NCBI GenBank assembly: GCA_015179045.1
Contig: WHUZ01000009.1
Location: 806,001-870,000, forward strand
Source of the DNA: Kalaharituber pfeilii
Taxonomy: Eukaryota > Ascomycota > Pezizomycetes > Pezizales > Pezizaceae
DNA length: 64,000 nt
Direction of reading: 5' to 3'
The translations under genes were made by a program, and so were the position numbers. How positions within the stretch are numbered: the first letter of the stretch is position 1; each line of letters opens with the position of its first letter. The notes beneath the pieces were generated by a model, which saw nothing but the letters and a program-made list of their open reading frames with translations, was not told the DNA's origin and did not search any database. Positions 11,752 to 24,223 of this stretch are shown here, in pieces.

Positions 11752-14154
11752 GTTGAAGGTTCTATATATTATAAGAAATAATTGTAAGGAGGAGGAAATG
11801 CTCCGTCCTAAATGTAGTGATGACAGAGGTGGAAACTTCCGTTGGCGATTTCAATGTGGAATTGTGACAACAAAAAACTGTATTCCTGCACTGCAATGTC
11901 AGGTCGGTCAGCGAAAGCGGCTGTGGCTGCGAGTATCCCGATACTCCCGAGCACGAGTTCGGTCTGATTCCTCTCCAAGAAGATAAACAGCTGCAATCTT
12001 CGCTTCGTGCGCTTGCCAGACTATAGTCTTTCAACTCGCTCTCCGCACGTTTCAGTACTAAGGGGAAGAAAGATAAACCCCCCTCGAACCCGACAAGGGC
12101 TATGTGTACCTGTACGCAAACGAAACAAAGTTTAGCGTGGCTGCGTAAGATTGATATCGTGGCGCAAGTTGCTGCGAGAAGTTTGCACACTTAAAAAAGG
12201 TTAGGCTACAACGTGAGTAGTTCGGGGTGGGGGGGGGAGGCAAACAAGAGGGGAGGGTCGCGATAGGGACGATACTAGAGTACTTAGATGTTGATTCCAA
12301 GGAGGTAGGATAGGTTGCTGGATATACGGATTATGACATGGAATGGAATGAGGATAGAGTCGAGGTTGCAAACCGATAAGGATCTGGATCCGATTCTTGT
12401 TGGTCTCGGAGTATTGCTGAGGATACTATTTTGGCTGTTTATTATCTTGCCGGTGCTGATCTAGTCGAGTTGTAATCGTACTCCTAAATGCCTCGCCCTC
12501 CTAAACTCCTTCACCACTATATTCTCCCTTGGCCCGTTGTATCGCTTTTAATTGAATGTCGTCAGCTGCCGATAAACAATCGCCCAATAAACTGCCAAAA
12601 ATCTCTTGAATCCTGGAGCTGGAAACCCTTAATATTTATACCACCTACTAGGGCACCGAGCCTTCGAGCAGGATAATAAATAATGAAATATGCCCCCAGC
12701 CGCCTCGAGCCTCCGCCCTACAGCTGTGCGACTTACAACGTTCCCGTGCGCCGATCCTAGGTAAACTGTAACCTTGCGTGGCAGGTTGCAGCTGCAGGTT
12801 CCAGGCCGCCAGGCGCGATGGCGACTTATGCGGCTGTTGTTGCCGTACGTGCTGTTGATGCTCTGATGATATAGACCGGTAAACGATTCCGTCGAAAGCG
12901 TCGGAAGCGGGTCGGGTTCAGCTGTTGCCTTAGGAGATCGATGTTTTAGAGCTGAGGCTCACGCTGACTTACTCGGCATCGCTGTCGCTGTCCTCAAATG
13001 ATGTCGGCCTCAGCTGCTCCCTTATCCCTGACCGGTCTGTACGTTCCAGCTGTTCTTTCCCTTGTATATATCCTCTGACGATCTCGCACCTTCTCCCCCT
13101 CTCTCTTCTCAACTTGCCAGAATAGAGCGGTCTAAAATTTTTTTGAAAAATCAATCGATGAAATAAAAAGGCTCCAAGGTTTAAGCTGCGGGGAATTGAA
13201 GGGACGTTGAGTTATTATTATTGATGGACTTCATCATGATGTGTGCTAGCTAATACCCAAGCTCAAGCTCAGCGCTAAGAGCGCTAAGACAATAAAGCAA
13301 TTCAGTCATGCAAAGCAGTGGCTAGAAACTTTAAAGTTGACACCGCGCTAGTATTCACTATGATAATGTGACTAAGAAGGTTGAGGCTACCTAGTCTCGT
13401 AACCAGGAGGCTACCGTTGTCTGGTTGCCTCGAAAAAGGTGCGCTTCTCCGGTCGGGGGTCGTGCCAACCAGACTAGTGCGCTTCCTCAGTGGAGTCATT
13501 GAGGTTGATGCAGGGCGAACTCCTGAGGAGCAGGGACAGGTACAAAAATAGGAGAGCTAGACTAGAACTGCGGATGTGGTATTGGTCCGGCTTAACACTA
13601 GTCTATGCGACGGAAGCTTGGCACATGATAGCGCTGTTGATGATTGCCCAGCCTCAGGAAATTGGAATTTGGAATTCGAAAAAGCACTCACCCCTGCAAC
13701 TCCCACTAAAAACTGCATCACCCCAATATGCAAGTACTTACTATAGATATTAGAGCCATTCAATGACTCGTGCAACAAGAGTTTTACGCCAGGCGCCCGA
13801 GCTTTTAAATATATACGATCGTTCTAGCCGATATCTTAAAGTTCGCACTTGATTAGTTTTTCCTAGTAACTCGATTGTGCTACGGTATTAGCAGAATGTA
13901 GTTGCATTATTGTTGCAATGGGCGCAGCTCCGTTATTCATGATCGCATGTCGAACAATAGCTAGAGCTTGATTTGAACAATTCATTGTTTTTGCTTTGAT
14001 TCACCTTCCCATAAACAGGAGTTAGGTATGCCATGGCGAAATATCTATGGGGATTTGCGTGAATCGGATTGCCGCCACGTGCAGATTGCCTGCCAAGCAT
14101 CGTCTAGCAAAATCCCAAAATTCCATGCATTCCCCTCAGGCAATAGCTGTTCCT
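11752..14154. other. No gene recognised
   Basis: This is upstream sequence of Elongin-A and intergenic DNA. There is a G-run at about 12227-12237. The frames at 12488-12676 and 12969-13154 lack domains, and no repeats with TSDs were found. Confidence 0.4.
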
Positions 14155-14213
14155 TCAATTTTTTATTCTAAATATTTATTACTCGCATGACAGCCCTGTG
14201 GGCTCCGGCGAGG
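14155..14213 (-). mobile_element. Old, decayed family A hairpin
   Basis: The hairpin at 14182-14212 reads on the minus strand CTCGCCGGAGCCC, CAC, then GGGCTGTCATGCGAG, followed by TAATAA and an interrupted A-rich tail. The stem is intact despite substitutions, but the poly(A) is degraded and no TSD is recognisable, so this is an older insertion. Confidence 0.7.
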
Positions 14214-15356
14214 CACTGCTGAAGAGCATGAAAAGAAGCCGCCCTTCCCTAGCCTTATAGCGCTAGGGAAGTATAGCAGCATGTGATTGATCTGCCAACG
14301 AGCATTTGTTCTAGGGTGAGCTCACTGGAGACCACGAGAGGCAGACGTCCTGGGCAGATATAGTTTGGGTGTATGGGTGGTAACCGCAATGCAGGTCTTT
14401 ATGTAGGGTCAAAGGAGAGTTACATTGTATAATTGGGAGCGGGATATTCTCCGCATCCGGAAGCCGACGCTAATCGTAAACTTTTGACCGACATGCCTAC
14501 ATTTGCGATGCATACATAGCACCTCGGTGGATTGTAGAGCCCTTTGTCACTGCATCAGACCATGACCCCTGGCCATTTGCATAGGCACCAACATTGATCT
14601 TGTTTGAGTAGGAATTATAACTTTAGTCACTTGCGCAAAGTATGTACATTTTGCAACAGAAAATGGGCGAGCCTTGATTATAGTTTATATTTTCCAGAAC
14701 TTTTGCGCGAGTACCGTTTCACAGAAGGAAATAAATATCAATATGTCCTTTCGGATATCTGCCTATAAGTTGTCCGTGGTTTCAAGATGTAAGTACTTCA
14801 AGAGGTAACTACGACATAACTTGCCAAGGGTCGCTTCGCCGAAGCCACCCCTCCTTTCCAGATCTGCTCTGAGATCATCTCGTCTGGTGTTGCTCAGACT
14901 GATAACAAGGTCGCTGCCGAAAAATTCCTATGGCATCCCCAGGACCTAATAAGCAGTTAACACACGTCTAATGACAAAATAGGGGCGGCTACGGAAGTAT
15001 CACCATTTCACCAAGTGCACATACCATTCTTCCGCAACCCATCATAACCAGCAATCTTTTAGCATCAATATAATCCCAACCATAATTGCTTAAAATGTAG
15101 GGCAGCCCATAAAAATTTCTCCTGATTCTGAATATGTTGGTGAGATAGTTAAGGAGATTGGAGGACTGCTGAGAAAAAAGGTCTTGGTGCTCATGCATGT
15201 ACAGAAGATAACAAATCAATAAAAATATTTTAGTATGGGCATCGTCTCAAAAAATCTAGCGAGCTTTAGATATTTCAAAACTTTATGTAAGAGGATATTG
15301 TGCTGCACAGGATTTAGAAGTACAGGAACTTATCCTGTTGACAAATGTAGGAAAAT
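14214..15356. other. No gene recognised
   Basis: Only short frames are present, with no recognisable repeat. The frame at 14989-15219 (minus) has no recognisable domain. Confidence 0.4.
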
Positions 15357-15399
15357 CCCTGCCATGGGCTGGTACCCTGTAGGCGGGTTTATGTGACCC
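15357..15399 (+). mobile_element. Family B hairpin relic (B2 variant)
   Basis: CCCTGCCATGGGCTGGTACC is followed by CTGTAGGCGGGTTTATGTGACC, the B2 form of the terminal hairpin. The poly(A) is lost and replaced by a C-rich stretch. No clear TSD was found, so this looks old. Confidence 0.6.
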
Positions 15400-15740
15400 C
15401 TCCACCCCACTCCCGAACAATTAAAAAAAGGAGGAAAATTGACATTATAGGTGCAACATAACAGGACTCCAAACTCTTTGCGAAAAAAACAGAGACAGCG
15501 CGAATTTCCTGGGTCTTGTGGGGCCTATTCTTTACTTTAGATATCTTTTTCTTTCCACTACTTTCGACCTCTTCTTGAGTCTCTAAGAAAAATCAATCCT
15601 TTGAGAAAAGGACTTAGAGATAGGAGAGCAATAATAAAGGACCGCAGAAACTTGAGTCGGAAAATGTGATCCCGAGGCCTCTTCAGACTCATTTTTGAAT
15701 TCGGACTACTCGTCATCCGACAGGAAACAGCCAAGACATA

Positions 15741-16586
15741 CTGTAATTCACCACAATCCGGCGTGCACCACGCCCCGATGCACGTTTTACACCAAAACTG
15801 AGCATGCGCGACAACATATATCTCAACCACCAGAATAGAATTTTGTATGCAACTTAGACAGTTAAATTAAGGACTATTCTTCATATTCCATACCTTAGCT
15901 TCTTCAGATATGCTGCTTTGAAGGGATTTATGATTCATGAAATTCTTACCATAAATTGGCATAGGCTTGGCATATATTTTTCGCTGTGATATCACTAGTA
16001 TTGAATTCCATTTATCACACTTGAAGTAAATTTGATCAAAGCAGTAGGACACTTGAATATCAATACTTTATCTTATTCAAAGCACACTAAGAAACTTCTC
16101 AAGAAGTGGTGGAGTTATTCACAAAATTCATTTTCTCATAGAAACTGTATGCAATAATTGTATAGGAAAACTACCTGAAATGGCAATTTGATGTATAAAT
16201 TAGGCATTAAACAACATTAAGCCAATTAAAACACTTATTGACAAGAAGCCTATTGGGGAGACTCTCTAGCCACAATTCTATAGCCATTATAATGAGCGTT
16301 GAAGAGAAGTTGTGCATTCTACCCTCCAGTTCACTTTGTATGGGAATTCCATATAAATGCATGCCAAGGCATCAATGAAAAACTCATGGTGCCATTAATC
16401 AACCACAATGTCTTTTCAGTGCAAATAGAGGGATTAAAGGTGAAGAATAACCCTTTATTTATTTCTCCTGAAGAGCGCACACAAAATTCTATTCTGGTGG
16501 TTAGATGTATGTTGTCGCGCATGCTCAGTTTTGGTACAAAACGTGCGTCGGGACGTGGTGTCACGTCGGGATGTGGTGAAAGACAG
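15741..16586 (+). mobile_element. Foldback MITE, family M1, copy 1 (846 bp)
   Basis: Terminal inverted repeats begin CTGTAATTCACCAC and end GTGGTGAAAGACAG, flanked by the dinucleotide TA (15739-15740 and 16587-16588), the signature of Tc1/mariner-type integration. Inside each end is a duplicated iteron (CACCAC..CCGACGC type), then an arm containing ACACCAAAACTGAGCATGCG and TATATCTCAACCACCAGAAT, mirrored at the other end. No transposase frame is present. A near-identical copy lies at 57854-58715 in the same orientation; this copy lacks about 10 bp near 16078 that copy 2 has. Confidence 0.9.
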
Positions 16587-16610
16587 TATGTAGCCTGCTC
16601 TACCATAGGT

Positions 16611-16690
16611 TTTTTTTTTTTTTTTCTTTGCTTTCTTTCAATATCATTACTCATATGCCGCCCTATGGACTCTGACGATATCATAGCGGT
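16611..16690 (-). mobile_element. Decayed family A hairpin next to MITE M1
   Basis: Poly(T) at 16611-16625, then an interrupted T-rich stretch, ATATCATTACTC and ATGCCGCCCTATGGACTCTG, a mutated A hairpin. No confident TSD was found. It starts 25 nt beyond the right end of the MITE. Confidence 0.6.
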
Positions 16691-17445
16691 GCACAAACAC
16701 CAGGAGGAAAAAATAGAAGCAGGGCCAAAGGAAAGCCCTTGCGATTGCCCTGCCCTAGCACCTATATGATGCGAGACATGAGTATGCAAATTTGCTGTTG
16801 TCTTCTTCCTGTTTATCGTTGCTCGCGCAGTAAGGTTGCTAGTGGGATCCACTTCGCTTCTCGCTCCAGCACATCAATACAGTAGGTCTCCCGGGAATTT
16901 TTGAGGGATGGAGAGTGGAAATTGACATTACGACATTAAGGAATAGATGTTCGGTGAGGCGAACCCCATGAGTGACATATTGGAATGAGCTCCGCAGGTA
17001 GTCTCGACTATTGCGCTGTGAACTTGAACGACATTGACTGAAACAAGCCGTTGCAGGAACTACAGGCACGAATGATCGGAGACTGCATAGCGAAGGAAAA
17101 GATTGCTGAAATTCGAACGATAGCTGAGGCAGAAGTAGACACCAGATATACTATGAGGACAGGAAAGAGACCAGCTCGATTGGTTTATATGGGGATAATC
17201 AGAGACCGGCGAGAGTAAATCTAAGAGGAAAGTGGTAAACTTCGTGTTTCTGCGGGCGGGATAGGGCTGATGTTTGTGTGGCTTTTTTTTTTTTTTTTTT
17301 TTCGTGCAGTTCATTACTTGCCTGCTGAAATATGACGGGGCGCATGCATGGCAAACGTATGTCAAAAGAATACTATGCATACACAAGATGAATCTCCACC
17401 TCCCCTCCTCTGATCTCCACCTAGGGCCTCTGCCACCGCCTCTAC
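16691..17445. other. No gene recognised
   Basis: The region contains a (T)~20 run at 17283-17302 followed by TTCATTACTTGCCTGC, which may be a badly decayed A tail but is not convincing. No coding region is supported. Confidence 0.35.
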
Positions 17446-17458
17446 AAACTCCTTGATT

Positions 17459-17498
17459 CGGCACGCGAGTATTGATATAAAAAAAAAAAAAAAAAAAA
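17459..17498 (+). mobile_element. Half-hairpin family A insertion (40 bp)
   Basis: The insert contains only the 3' strand of the A hairpin, CGGCACGCGAGTATTGATAT, plus poly(A). It is flanked by AAACTCCTTGATT at 17446-17458 and 17499-17511. Reverse transcription therefore stopped in the hairpin loop, and the copy is among the shortest here. Confidence 0.9.
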
Positions 17499-17814
17499 AA
17501 ACTCCTTGATTTTGTCCACCTTCCCCTCATCTGGTGCAGGTCACCTTTTCAGCTGCTCCCATGGTGGAGTCTTCGGCCCTGCGCTGCTATCCCCGGCATC
17601 TTTCAATCCAATGGGCTGCCTTCTCCGCCTGCTCGAAGTGATATTCGGGTTGATATGTACGTACAGTTCCTTCACGCACACTAGCCGTGCTTCATCATAG
17701 TCCAGCAGGGCGGTAAATGAATATTGAATCAAAATAATAGAATGAACAAAAAAGGACACTTTCTTTGATCATGTAAACGGCTCTTGGAGTATGTAAGAAG
17801 TGAACTATGGCAAT

Positions 17815-17873
17815 CCCCTGCCATAGGGTTGTAGCTTGTATGCGGGGTTATGTGAACCAGAAAAAAAAAATGC
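17815..17873 (+). mobile_element. Family B2 hairpin mini-retroposon (59 bp)
   Basis: The insert begins CCCCTGCCATAGGG at the hairpin base and ends GTTATGTGAACC, about ten A and TGC. The TSD ATGGCAAT lies at 17807-17814 and 17874-17881. No body lies upstream of the hairpin. Confidence 0.85.
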
Positions 17874-17881
17874 ATGGCAAT

Positions 17882-20800
17882 ATAATACGCCCTCTGGAAG
17901 GAATTAGGAGATTATGTAAGCTTGGCTGACAATTCTCACATGAACAGGCTGCTGCACAGTTTCCCTAGTTGCATTGGCAACTGAGTGCCGGGGTACTATA
18001 ACCGCTGTCCGTGAGACACATGAACGCTGCAGCTGTGCCAGAAGTACTCACGACATAGTTGCCATGTAGATATGTTCGCACGACCTTAGCTACAGAGAGG
18101 GCTTGGCGCTGCCAGTTTGGCATGAAGTAGGCCTAACCCTGTTCCTCTTTTGCACCTGCTGGAAGCCTTTCTCGTATAAGTTAGGCTCGGGCCCACAGAC
18201 ATCGGATCCTGTTCCCTTTTCGATAGAGCTCTGTTTACAAACTTTTTTCTTTTTTTCTTTTTTACTTCAAATGAATGAGTGGGAATTCTCATGCAATAGC
18301 CATCCCCACGCGAGTCTCCTGGAAATTAAATTCTCGGGCAGATATGACAGATGGATGAATATCTACGATACTAGCTAGCACGACCCTGGGTATGCAAGTA
18401 AGGCTGCGTTCACCTCAAGCGGAGCAGTTGTATAAACGCTAAGTGCTTGAGCTACTGTTGGAGGCCGCTGTGAGGAATCCAATGTGGGCCTTCACCAACA
18501 TATAAAGACGAAATCAACAACAAGAGTTTGTAGCTGCGTCGTAAAGAAACGCGCCGCTCGTTTTTCAGGATCAATTAGATAGCATATTCAGATGCATGAT
18601 ACTGCTTCCATCTGCTTTCAAAGAAAGCTCGTCATACTCTTAACAAATCAGGTGTCCCAGCATTTCTCCTGTTCCCAACTCGACCAAACCTTTGCCAGAG
18701 GAGAATCGCTCTCCTGATTTAGCGGAAATTTAAGTTATGATATCGACCCCACAGTATGACCAAGTATCGTTGACTGTCAACACTGGGAGGTTGCTCAAGG
18801 TTGTCTGTGTGCAAATACCAACAATCTTGTTTTGATTGTTAAATTGGAATTTTAGTGTTCGACAAAATAAGCAGCCATCTCGGATAAGCATATTGTCTAG
18901 GATAACCCTTTTTGCCTCGGTTTTATGTGAACGGAGCACGCACAAAGCTAGATACCATCTTCGGCAACTGCGCTGCCAACTGAGAAGTTTAAGTGGGTGG
19001 CTTTAGAATCGAATATTCCAGTGCCGCCTCTATTAACAACGAAGGTGAATAAGGAGAGAGATTTCAAACATCCAGGACGGAGGGACGAGAGAGGGCGCGC
19101 CTGTGGAAGGTTCTACGAGGACTCTGGACGTCTTGTGCCTCTCGAATTTGAGTGCTCTGACTGGAGATTACCCAGCGCTGTAAGAAGTAGTTGCGGGGAA
19201 TCTTCCCAGGCCCTTAGGCTTGTTCTCTAGTCAAGGCAAGGGAGCCCTCAATCGGGCCTGCACTCAGGTTATCATATCACAAAAATGGATCACCATATGG
19301 GCCTGGAAAGTGAACCAAGTCTTGGTGACCGGAATTACAACATATGATATGGCTATATAGAATTAAACTCAATGGACACAACGCATCATTCGAAGTAGCT
19401 TTCGTGTATTTGTATACTATGCATAGTTAGTTCAAGCAATGTCAACCAATTACCATCATATCCTAGGTATTAATGGAATCAGTTCAGCTTGAAGAGAGCC
19501 CGTCGTACGGAAAGCATATGTATGATGACGTCATCGAGGACTGGCCGGCCAAACTTCAAGCAGGACTGCAGCTGAAGGTGGCCGAAAAGAACGAAGACAA
19601 ACCGGTGACCAGGGCTTCCCAAAGTTGCTGGGATGGAGAAATGGCAGCCTGGAAGCGAGCTTTCGCCGTTGACACCTCTCGAGTAGCTAGCAGGGAAAAC
19701 AAAAGAGTCAGAGGTGCACATGTATTCTGACAAGAGGGGGTCACGGTTTGGTGTGTTGATGAATGGAACTCGTCCACATGTGCCAACATTTCTAGATATA
19801 CAGCAGACCTGAGCACAGAACTTTCACCATGGGAACCTCAATCCCAGTCTCGCAGAGCCTGAGCAGCTATAGTGTCTGAGGCCGTTATAGCCTCCCAATT
19901 ACTTTTGGCCAGGGCCCCTCGGCCACGATTCAAGCCTTTTCAGGCAACAGCGTCACTAGTACCGATCTGGTGACGAAGTTGAGAGAAACAATGCCTTGTG
20001 TAAATTCGTGGCCCAATGAGTAAGGGTTCAAGGGTGCCAATACGATTTGCCTTGTTGGAAGTCGATCATGTGAATTCGCCTGCGTCCTTAGTGGGATTGC
20101 GTGTTGATGATACTTTCTATACACCTTTATCTCTGCTGCCGTGTAGTAGTGAAAAAATATTGTGTAATTGCTGAGCCTGAAGAACAAACTTGTTTTCTTG
20201 TCCAAAGTTGCATGAATCAGAGGTCATCACGAGATCATTTCTCAACTTGAATTGTTCTGCTCTATAGCGTTATGGGGTCCACAAAGGGCATCTAATGCGG
20301 AACTTTGCCGACTAGCAGGGCCTAGTTTCAATGGAGGAAGCCAAAAGCCAGTACAGTAACGTCACTGCCACAAAAGGCGCAGGAGTAACTAGTACACGGC
20401 GCCTGAGAGACAGGATTATCCGCGCCTGGTTTGTCAACGTCCAGGTTCATTAAAGGGTAATCGGACAGTTTACACCCCTGGTCTTCACCGGAAAGAGGTC
20501 CCAGGAGGATGAGGAGAAAATACGATAAGTGGAAGCACACCCACAAATATTGAGACGTTCTCTAAGGATCCCGGAGAAACGAAAGAACGGATGCTAGCAG
20601 TGGATATTGCCCGTTTCAGAGGGTGCAGAAAGGCTTCGATCATTGGAGCACAAAAGCTACCCTGCGAGTCTTATGTTTCTATCACTAACTATTTACTGCC
20701 TCTTGCCCAAATCCAGTTCTGCTTTGGTGATACTCTGGCTGTGTTGCTCATGCTGCACGCCTCTGCGGTTTGTCTGTTTCAATACCATGGTCAGGGGACC

Positions 20801-20986
20801 CTGACTTTACAAAGATCTTACAATACTTCTGCACGCGTGAATTGCGCGTGTTTAGCTGGGGCCTCTGCACGATATCTACCATGGCAGTGCAGTGATAGTT
20901 AGGATGCCCTAAGGTTGGAGTTAACTTGGAAAAATAAGCTTGTACGACACCGATGCCTCCCTTGCCCGTTGCCTTGCCTACCCATC
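17882..20986. other. No gene recognised
   Basis: Several short frames are present but none has domains or plausible exon structure. A perfect 12-bp palindrome, GATGACGTCATC (a CRE-like core), lies near 19525-19536, but no gene is attached to it. Confidence 0.4.
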
Positions 20987-20999
20987 GATATCAGAGTAT

Positions 21000-21054
21000 T
21001 TTTTTTTTATTTTTTTATTTCATTATTCGCGTGCCGCCCTACGGGCTATGGCGA
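21000..21054 (-). mobile_element. Family A hairpin mini-retroposon (55 bp)
   Basis: T-rich tail, then antisense ATTTCATTATTCGC and the rest of the hairpin, which stops exactly at its 5' base. The 13-bp TSD GATATCAGAGTAT lies at 20987-20999 and 21055-21067. This is the cleanest example of an insertion consisting only of hairpin plus tail. Confidence 0.95.
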
Positions 21055-21067
21055 GATATCAGAGTAT

Positions 21068-23124
21068 ATATACTCTACACACACCCAATCCTGCGTACGT
21101 CTTCTCTAGAAAACTGTAAGAGGGACCCTCTTAGGTTCTCTTGAGCCACAGGTAAAAACAGAACAATTAGCAATTCGGAGAAAAAAAGAGTTGTGCGACA
21201 TACATTCATACCCCTAACCATATCCCCTACTAAACTTTGGGTCTTGTTTATTATGCCGCAACGTTGCACAAGGCTCTAAGCCAGGTTTCTGATAATGGGC
21301 CTCCAATGATTAATGCACCCGGTGGGGAAATGGATACCAATAACGAGCTCATAACATCTCCGGTGCTAGCCACGACTCAGGTACTAGATATCTCTGCGGG
21401 TGGGGCACCCAGCTGGTGTAAACTCTGCTTGTTCAGCTTGACTATACCCATGTCTAAGGAGAATTATCATAGCTCTATATTAGCGGCATAGCTTCAAATT
21501 TCTATGTTACGCACAGGTGGGGTTATGACAACCTGATCTTGCAATTGCTTGCGACGCAGAAAGCGCTTGCTTCTGCGTTCACATTTCCCGTAGGGCACCA
21601 AGCTTGATTGTAGTAGGCAGCGCAGTCTGCCTGGTGTTTGTTATTCAGTCCCAGCCGGTTCCTGCGTTAAGTCTTGCATACTACTCACTGCACTGCTCTA
21701 GCTCATATGTCATTCATTGCTGGCTAGATCCTCCCCCACCCAGAATATTTCATTTGCTCGTTAGGTTGCAAGGCACCTGTACTTATTTCCCCCTCCCTCT
21801 AGTACGCTTTTCCTCTCCAGACATACATGCATACCAAGCTCAATCTCGCAGCACTTTGTCTCAGCTGTTAGTTGCACCACCTGTGAGGAATGCGGCTGTA
21901 ACGTTGCACCCAAGATCCCTACCGTCGGCTTCCGCAACCGAATACCCCGGCCGACCGTGGCATGCAAGCGTGGCATGCAAGGGTTGAACCTTCGAAACAT
22001 TTGTCCCATGACGGGCATGTTCAACATTGCAACGGAACGACTCGCAACGTGAGACGAAATTCTGGTTCCCATTCCTGATGGAAGTCTGGTGCATAACATT
22101 GAGTTAATCATTTTATACGATAGCCCGTAACACTCCAGCAGCTGGCTACCTGGACCAATTGGATGTTGAAGCCTACATGCTGTATCGCCGTTATGTAGGG
22201 CGCCTTATTATGCAAGCTAAATGGTAACGTGAAACGTCCATTCAACGCCCCATAGAAGCAAGTTTCTATGCTTAGAGAAGGCCCATTTTCAGAATCGTGG
22301 CAGTGTGATTGGCGAGGCTTGCCAGCATGATTATTTTTTTTTCCTTTTTTCATTTTCATGTCTTGTTTCCCTTGGTAGCATGAATCCGTGGATCTCGTCG
22401 TCACTGCCCCAGATAAAGGGGAAAATCAAGGTTTTTCTGTCCCAAAAACACTAATGGTTGTACTTGGTGATTTCGATGGGTTATGTAAGCTGGCTTTGAG
22501 CCTGGAAATGATAGACTTTTAGCCAGTGCAGTTTCCTCTCGGAGAACTGGGAAGTAGGAAAACTATAGACTGGTTAATCGTCACTACTCATCATTGGGCT
22601 CAAGCATTGTGCTTGGACCTCCTGGTGGCCAAGGGGGGAGATACTCATCTTTGTGTTCAATAAACTCTTTCCATAGATAGGTATTTTTTTCAATTAACAA
22701 GATCAAGCTTTTCGTGTACAGGTCTTCTCTATGTATATACATGAGTTCATTGGCCTATTAGTACAATGGTGGTGGTGAAGCTGCCGTGCTAGCATAGACA
22801 CAGGCATGCTGGTAATACTGGATTTCTGGACTTGTGGCATGAGATACTACACATGACAGCTTGCTACCCAGTTAATCTACATGTGTACGTCCTACTCCTT
22901 CCAGTATGTGTCATCTCACTATATGGGCGATACCTGAATATTATCTGCGACCCATTTAGTGTATACAATCCAGGGATTTGCCTCCTTCCAGTTTTCTTTT
23001 CCTTTTTTGGTGTGTGTGTAGGAGAGGGAGGGACGAGGAGAATTTTCCAATATGGAAATGCCAAGGGAAAATGAAGAGGGTAAGAACCTCAGATTCATGC
23101 AAAGCAGGCGGTTTATGGTCCTTG
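21068..23124. other. No gene recognised
   Basis: The frames at 21604-21987 (plus) and 21761-22111 (minus) overlap and neither shows a domain. No further tail or TIR was seen. Confidence 0.4.
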
Positions 23125-23134
23125 TTTAGAGGTC

Positions 23135-23198
23135 CTTTTTCTTTTCTTAAATCACGAATCACGTAACCCCGCTTGCAGCTGTTAGCCACGGCAGGGCT
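23135..23198 (-). mobile_element. Family B hairpin mini-retroposon (64 bp)
   Basis: Pyrimidine tail, then CACGTAACCCCGCTTGCAGC and the rest of the antisense B1 hairpin, ending at GGCAGGGC, one nt beyond the hairpin base. The TSD TTTAGAGGTC lies at 23125-23134 and 23199-23208. Confidence 0.9.
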
Positions 23199-23303
23199 TT
23201 TAGAGGTCATAGAGTTCAGTAGTCATATGCAACGCTGCTGGGCTACGAGTAGGCAACAGCACGAGGATGATGTGCATCTGACGCTGAGGTCCCCCGTATG
23301 AAT

Positions 23304-23306
<3 letters not shown>

Positions 23307-23345
<39 letters not shown>

Positions 23346-23390
23346 CATTACTAGCATGCCGCCTTGTAGGCTATGGCGGGGCAAAGGAAA
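23307..23390 (-). mobile_element. Family A hairpin mini-retroposon (84 bp)
   Basis: (T)~36, then TATGTCATTACTAGCATGCC and the rest of the antisense hairpin, plus about 10 nt of upstream sequence. The TSD CGTATGAATTGA lies at 23295-23306 and 23391-23402. The loop-closing pair is T:A (AGCCT/AGGC), a compensatory change. It lies about 380 bp upstream of the secreted-protein gene at 23771. Confidence 0.93.
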
Positions 23391-23591
23391 CGTATGAATT
23401 GAGACATGTAGCTAGGCCAACGGGGTGCCGTCGAATCGGACCCGGATCCCGAGAGAGGGAAGGGTGTCTTGTGGCTGGGATGTTCGTGTAATCCATATCG
23501 AACACATCTTCAATCATGAGTGCACAGGATGGTGATGCTGATGATAGGTACTGGTCAATCTGAGCTCACGAAGGGTATGTGGGGAAAATGT

Positions 23592-23598
23592 TATAAAT
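23592..23598 (+). promoter_or_regulatory. TATA box (TATAAAT)
   Basis: TATAAAT lies 179 nt upstream of the ATG at 23771, leaving room for a pyrimidine-rich 5' leader (23640-23760). This fits a core promoter for the secreted-protein gene. Confidence 0.5.
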
Positions 23599-23770
23599 AC
23601 CGCACATCGACGACGCTGGATAGGAAGTTCACAACCAGCAGCAGTCCTCAGCAGCTTTCCTAGGTTATTCTGCCCTCTCCCTCAAGATACCAAGTTCTCC
23701 GCCTACCTACCTTCAGCAGCTTTCCTCACTCTCCTACATTACCACTTTCACCCAGCATTAATCCACCAAA

Positions 23771-24223
23771 ATGCACTTGTTCAGGGCCGCCGTCATCTGC
23801 CTTGTCGTCTATCTCACGGCCCTCGTTAGTGCCGCCCCAGCTCCCGCCCCAGCCGATCTCACCGCCCGTGACGATGTCCCCGATGCCACCATCTACACAG
23901 GTGACTCCGTCCGCATCACAGGCGGTGAAAAAGTGAACGCAGTCGAATACTGCTTCATCGGCTGGGACGACGTCAACTACAAAAGCAGACCCGGAAGTGT
24001 CCCTATCGAGGCGTGCTGCGAATACACTTGCTGCGATATCCACATCGACATGTTGAACAATAGGCTGTACAGTGCCAAGGCGAGCCAGTGGCTAGTTGGT
24101 TCTAAGGGGGTAGCGCTTTGGACGGGGTATAACTGCCAGGGTGACTTCTTGGGTGTGGACTATGAAGGGTGGTGGAACTTGGCAAATGCTCCCGCCTATT
24201 ATTCAGTGAGTGTGTGGTGGTGA
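23771..24223 (+). CDS. Small secreted cysteine-rich protein, 150 aa
   Basis: This is a single-exon frame starting at an ATG in the context ACCAAAATGC. Residues 1-21 form a signal peptide (hydrophobic VICLVVYLTALVSA, then APAPAP), so the protein is likely exported. The mature part has six cysteines (61, 82, 83, 87, 88, 122), with the striking CCEYTCC pair of doublets. The C-terminal part is rich in aromatics (GYNCQGDFLGVDYEGWW and a final VSVWW). No catalytic motif is recognised. Size, export and even cysteine number fit the general class of fungal small secreted proteins or effector candidates; the YNCQGD segment recalls beta/gamma-crystallin-like fungal proteins, but that is weak. A TATA box lies 179 nt upstream, and a family A mini-retroposon sits about 210 bp downstream. 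Confidence 0.85.
   Translation: MHLFRAAVICLVVYLTALVSAAPAPAPADLTARDDVPDATIYTGDSVRITGGEKVNAVEYCFIGWDDVNYKSRPGSVPIEACCEYTCCDIHIDMLNNRLYSAKASQWLVGSKGVALWTGYNCQGDFLGVDYEGWWNLANAPAYYSVSVWW

Noticed and set aside
17283..17340. Poly(T) followed by TTCATTACTTGCCTGC as another family A copy
   Set aside because: The hairpin cannot be formed and no TSD was found; possible but too decayed to call.
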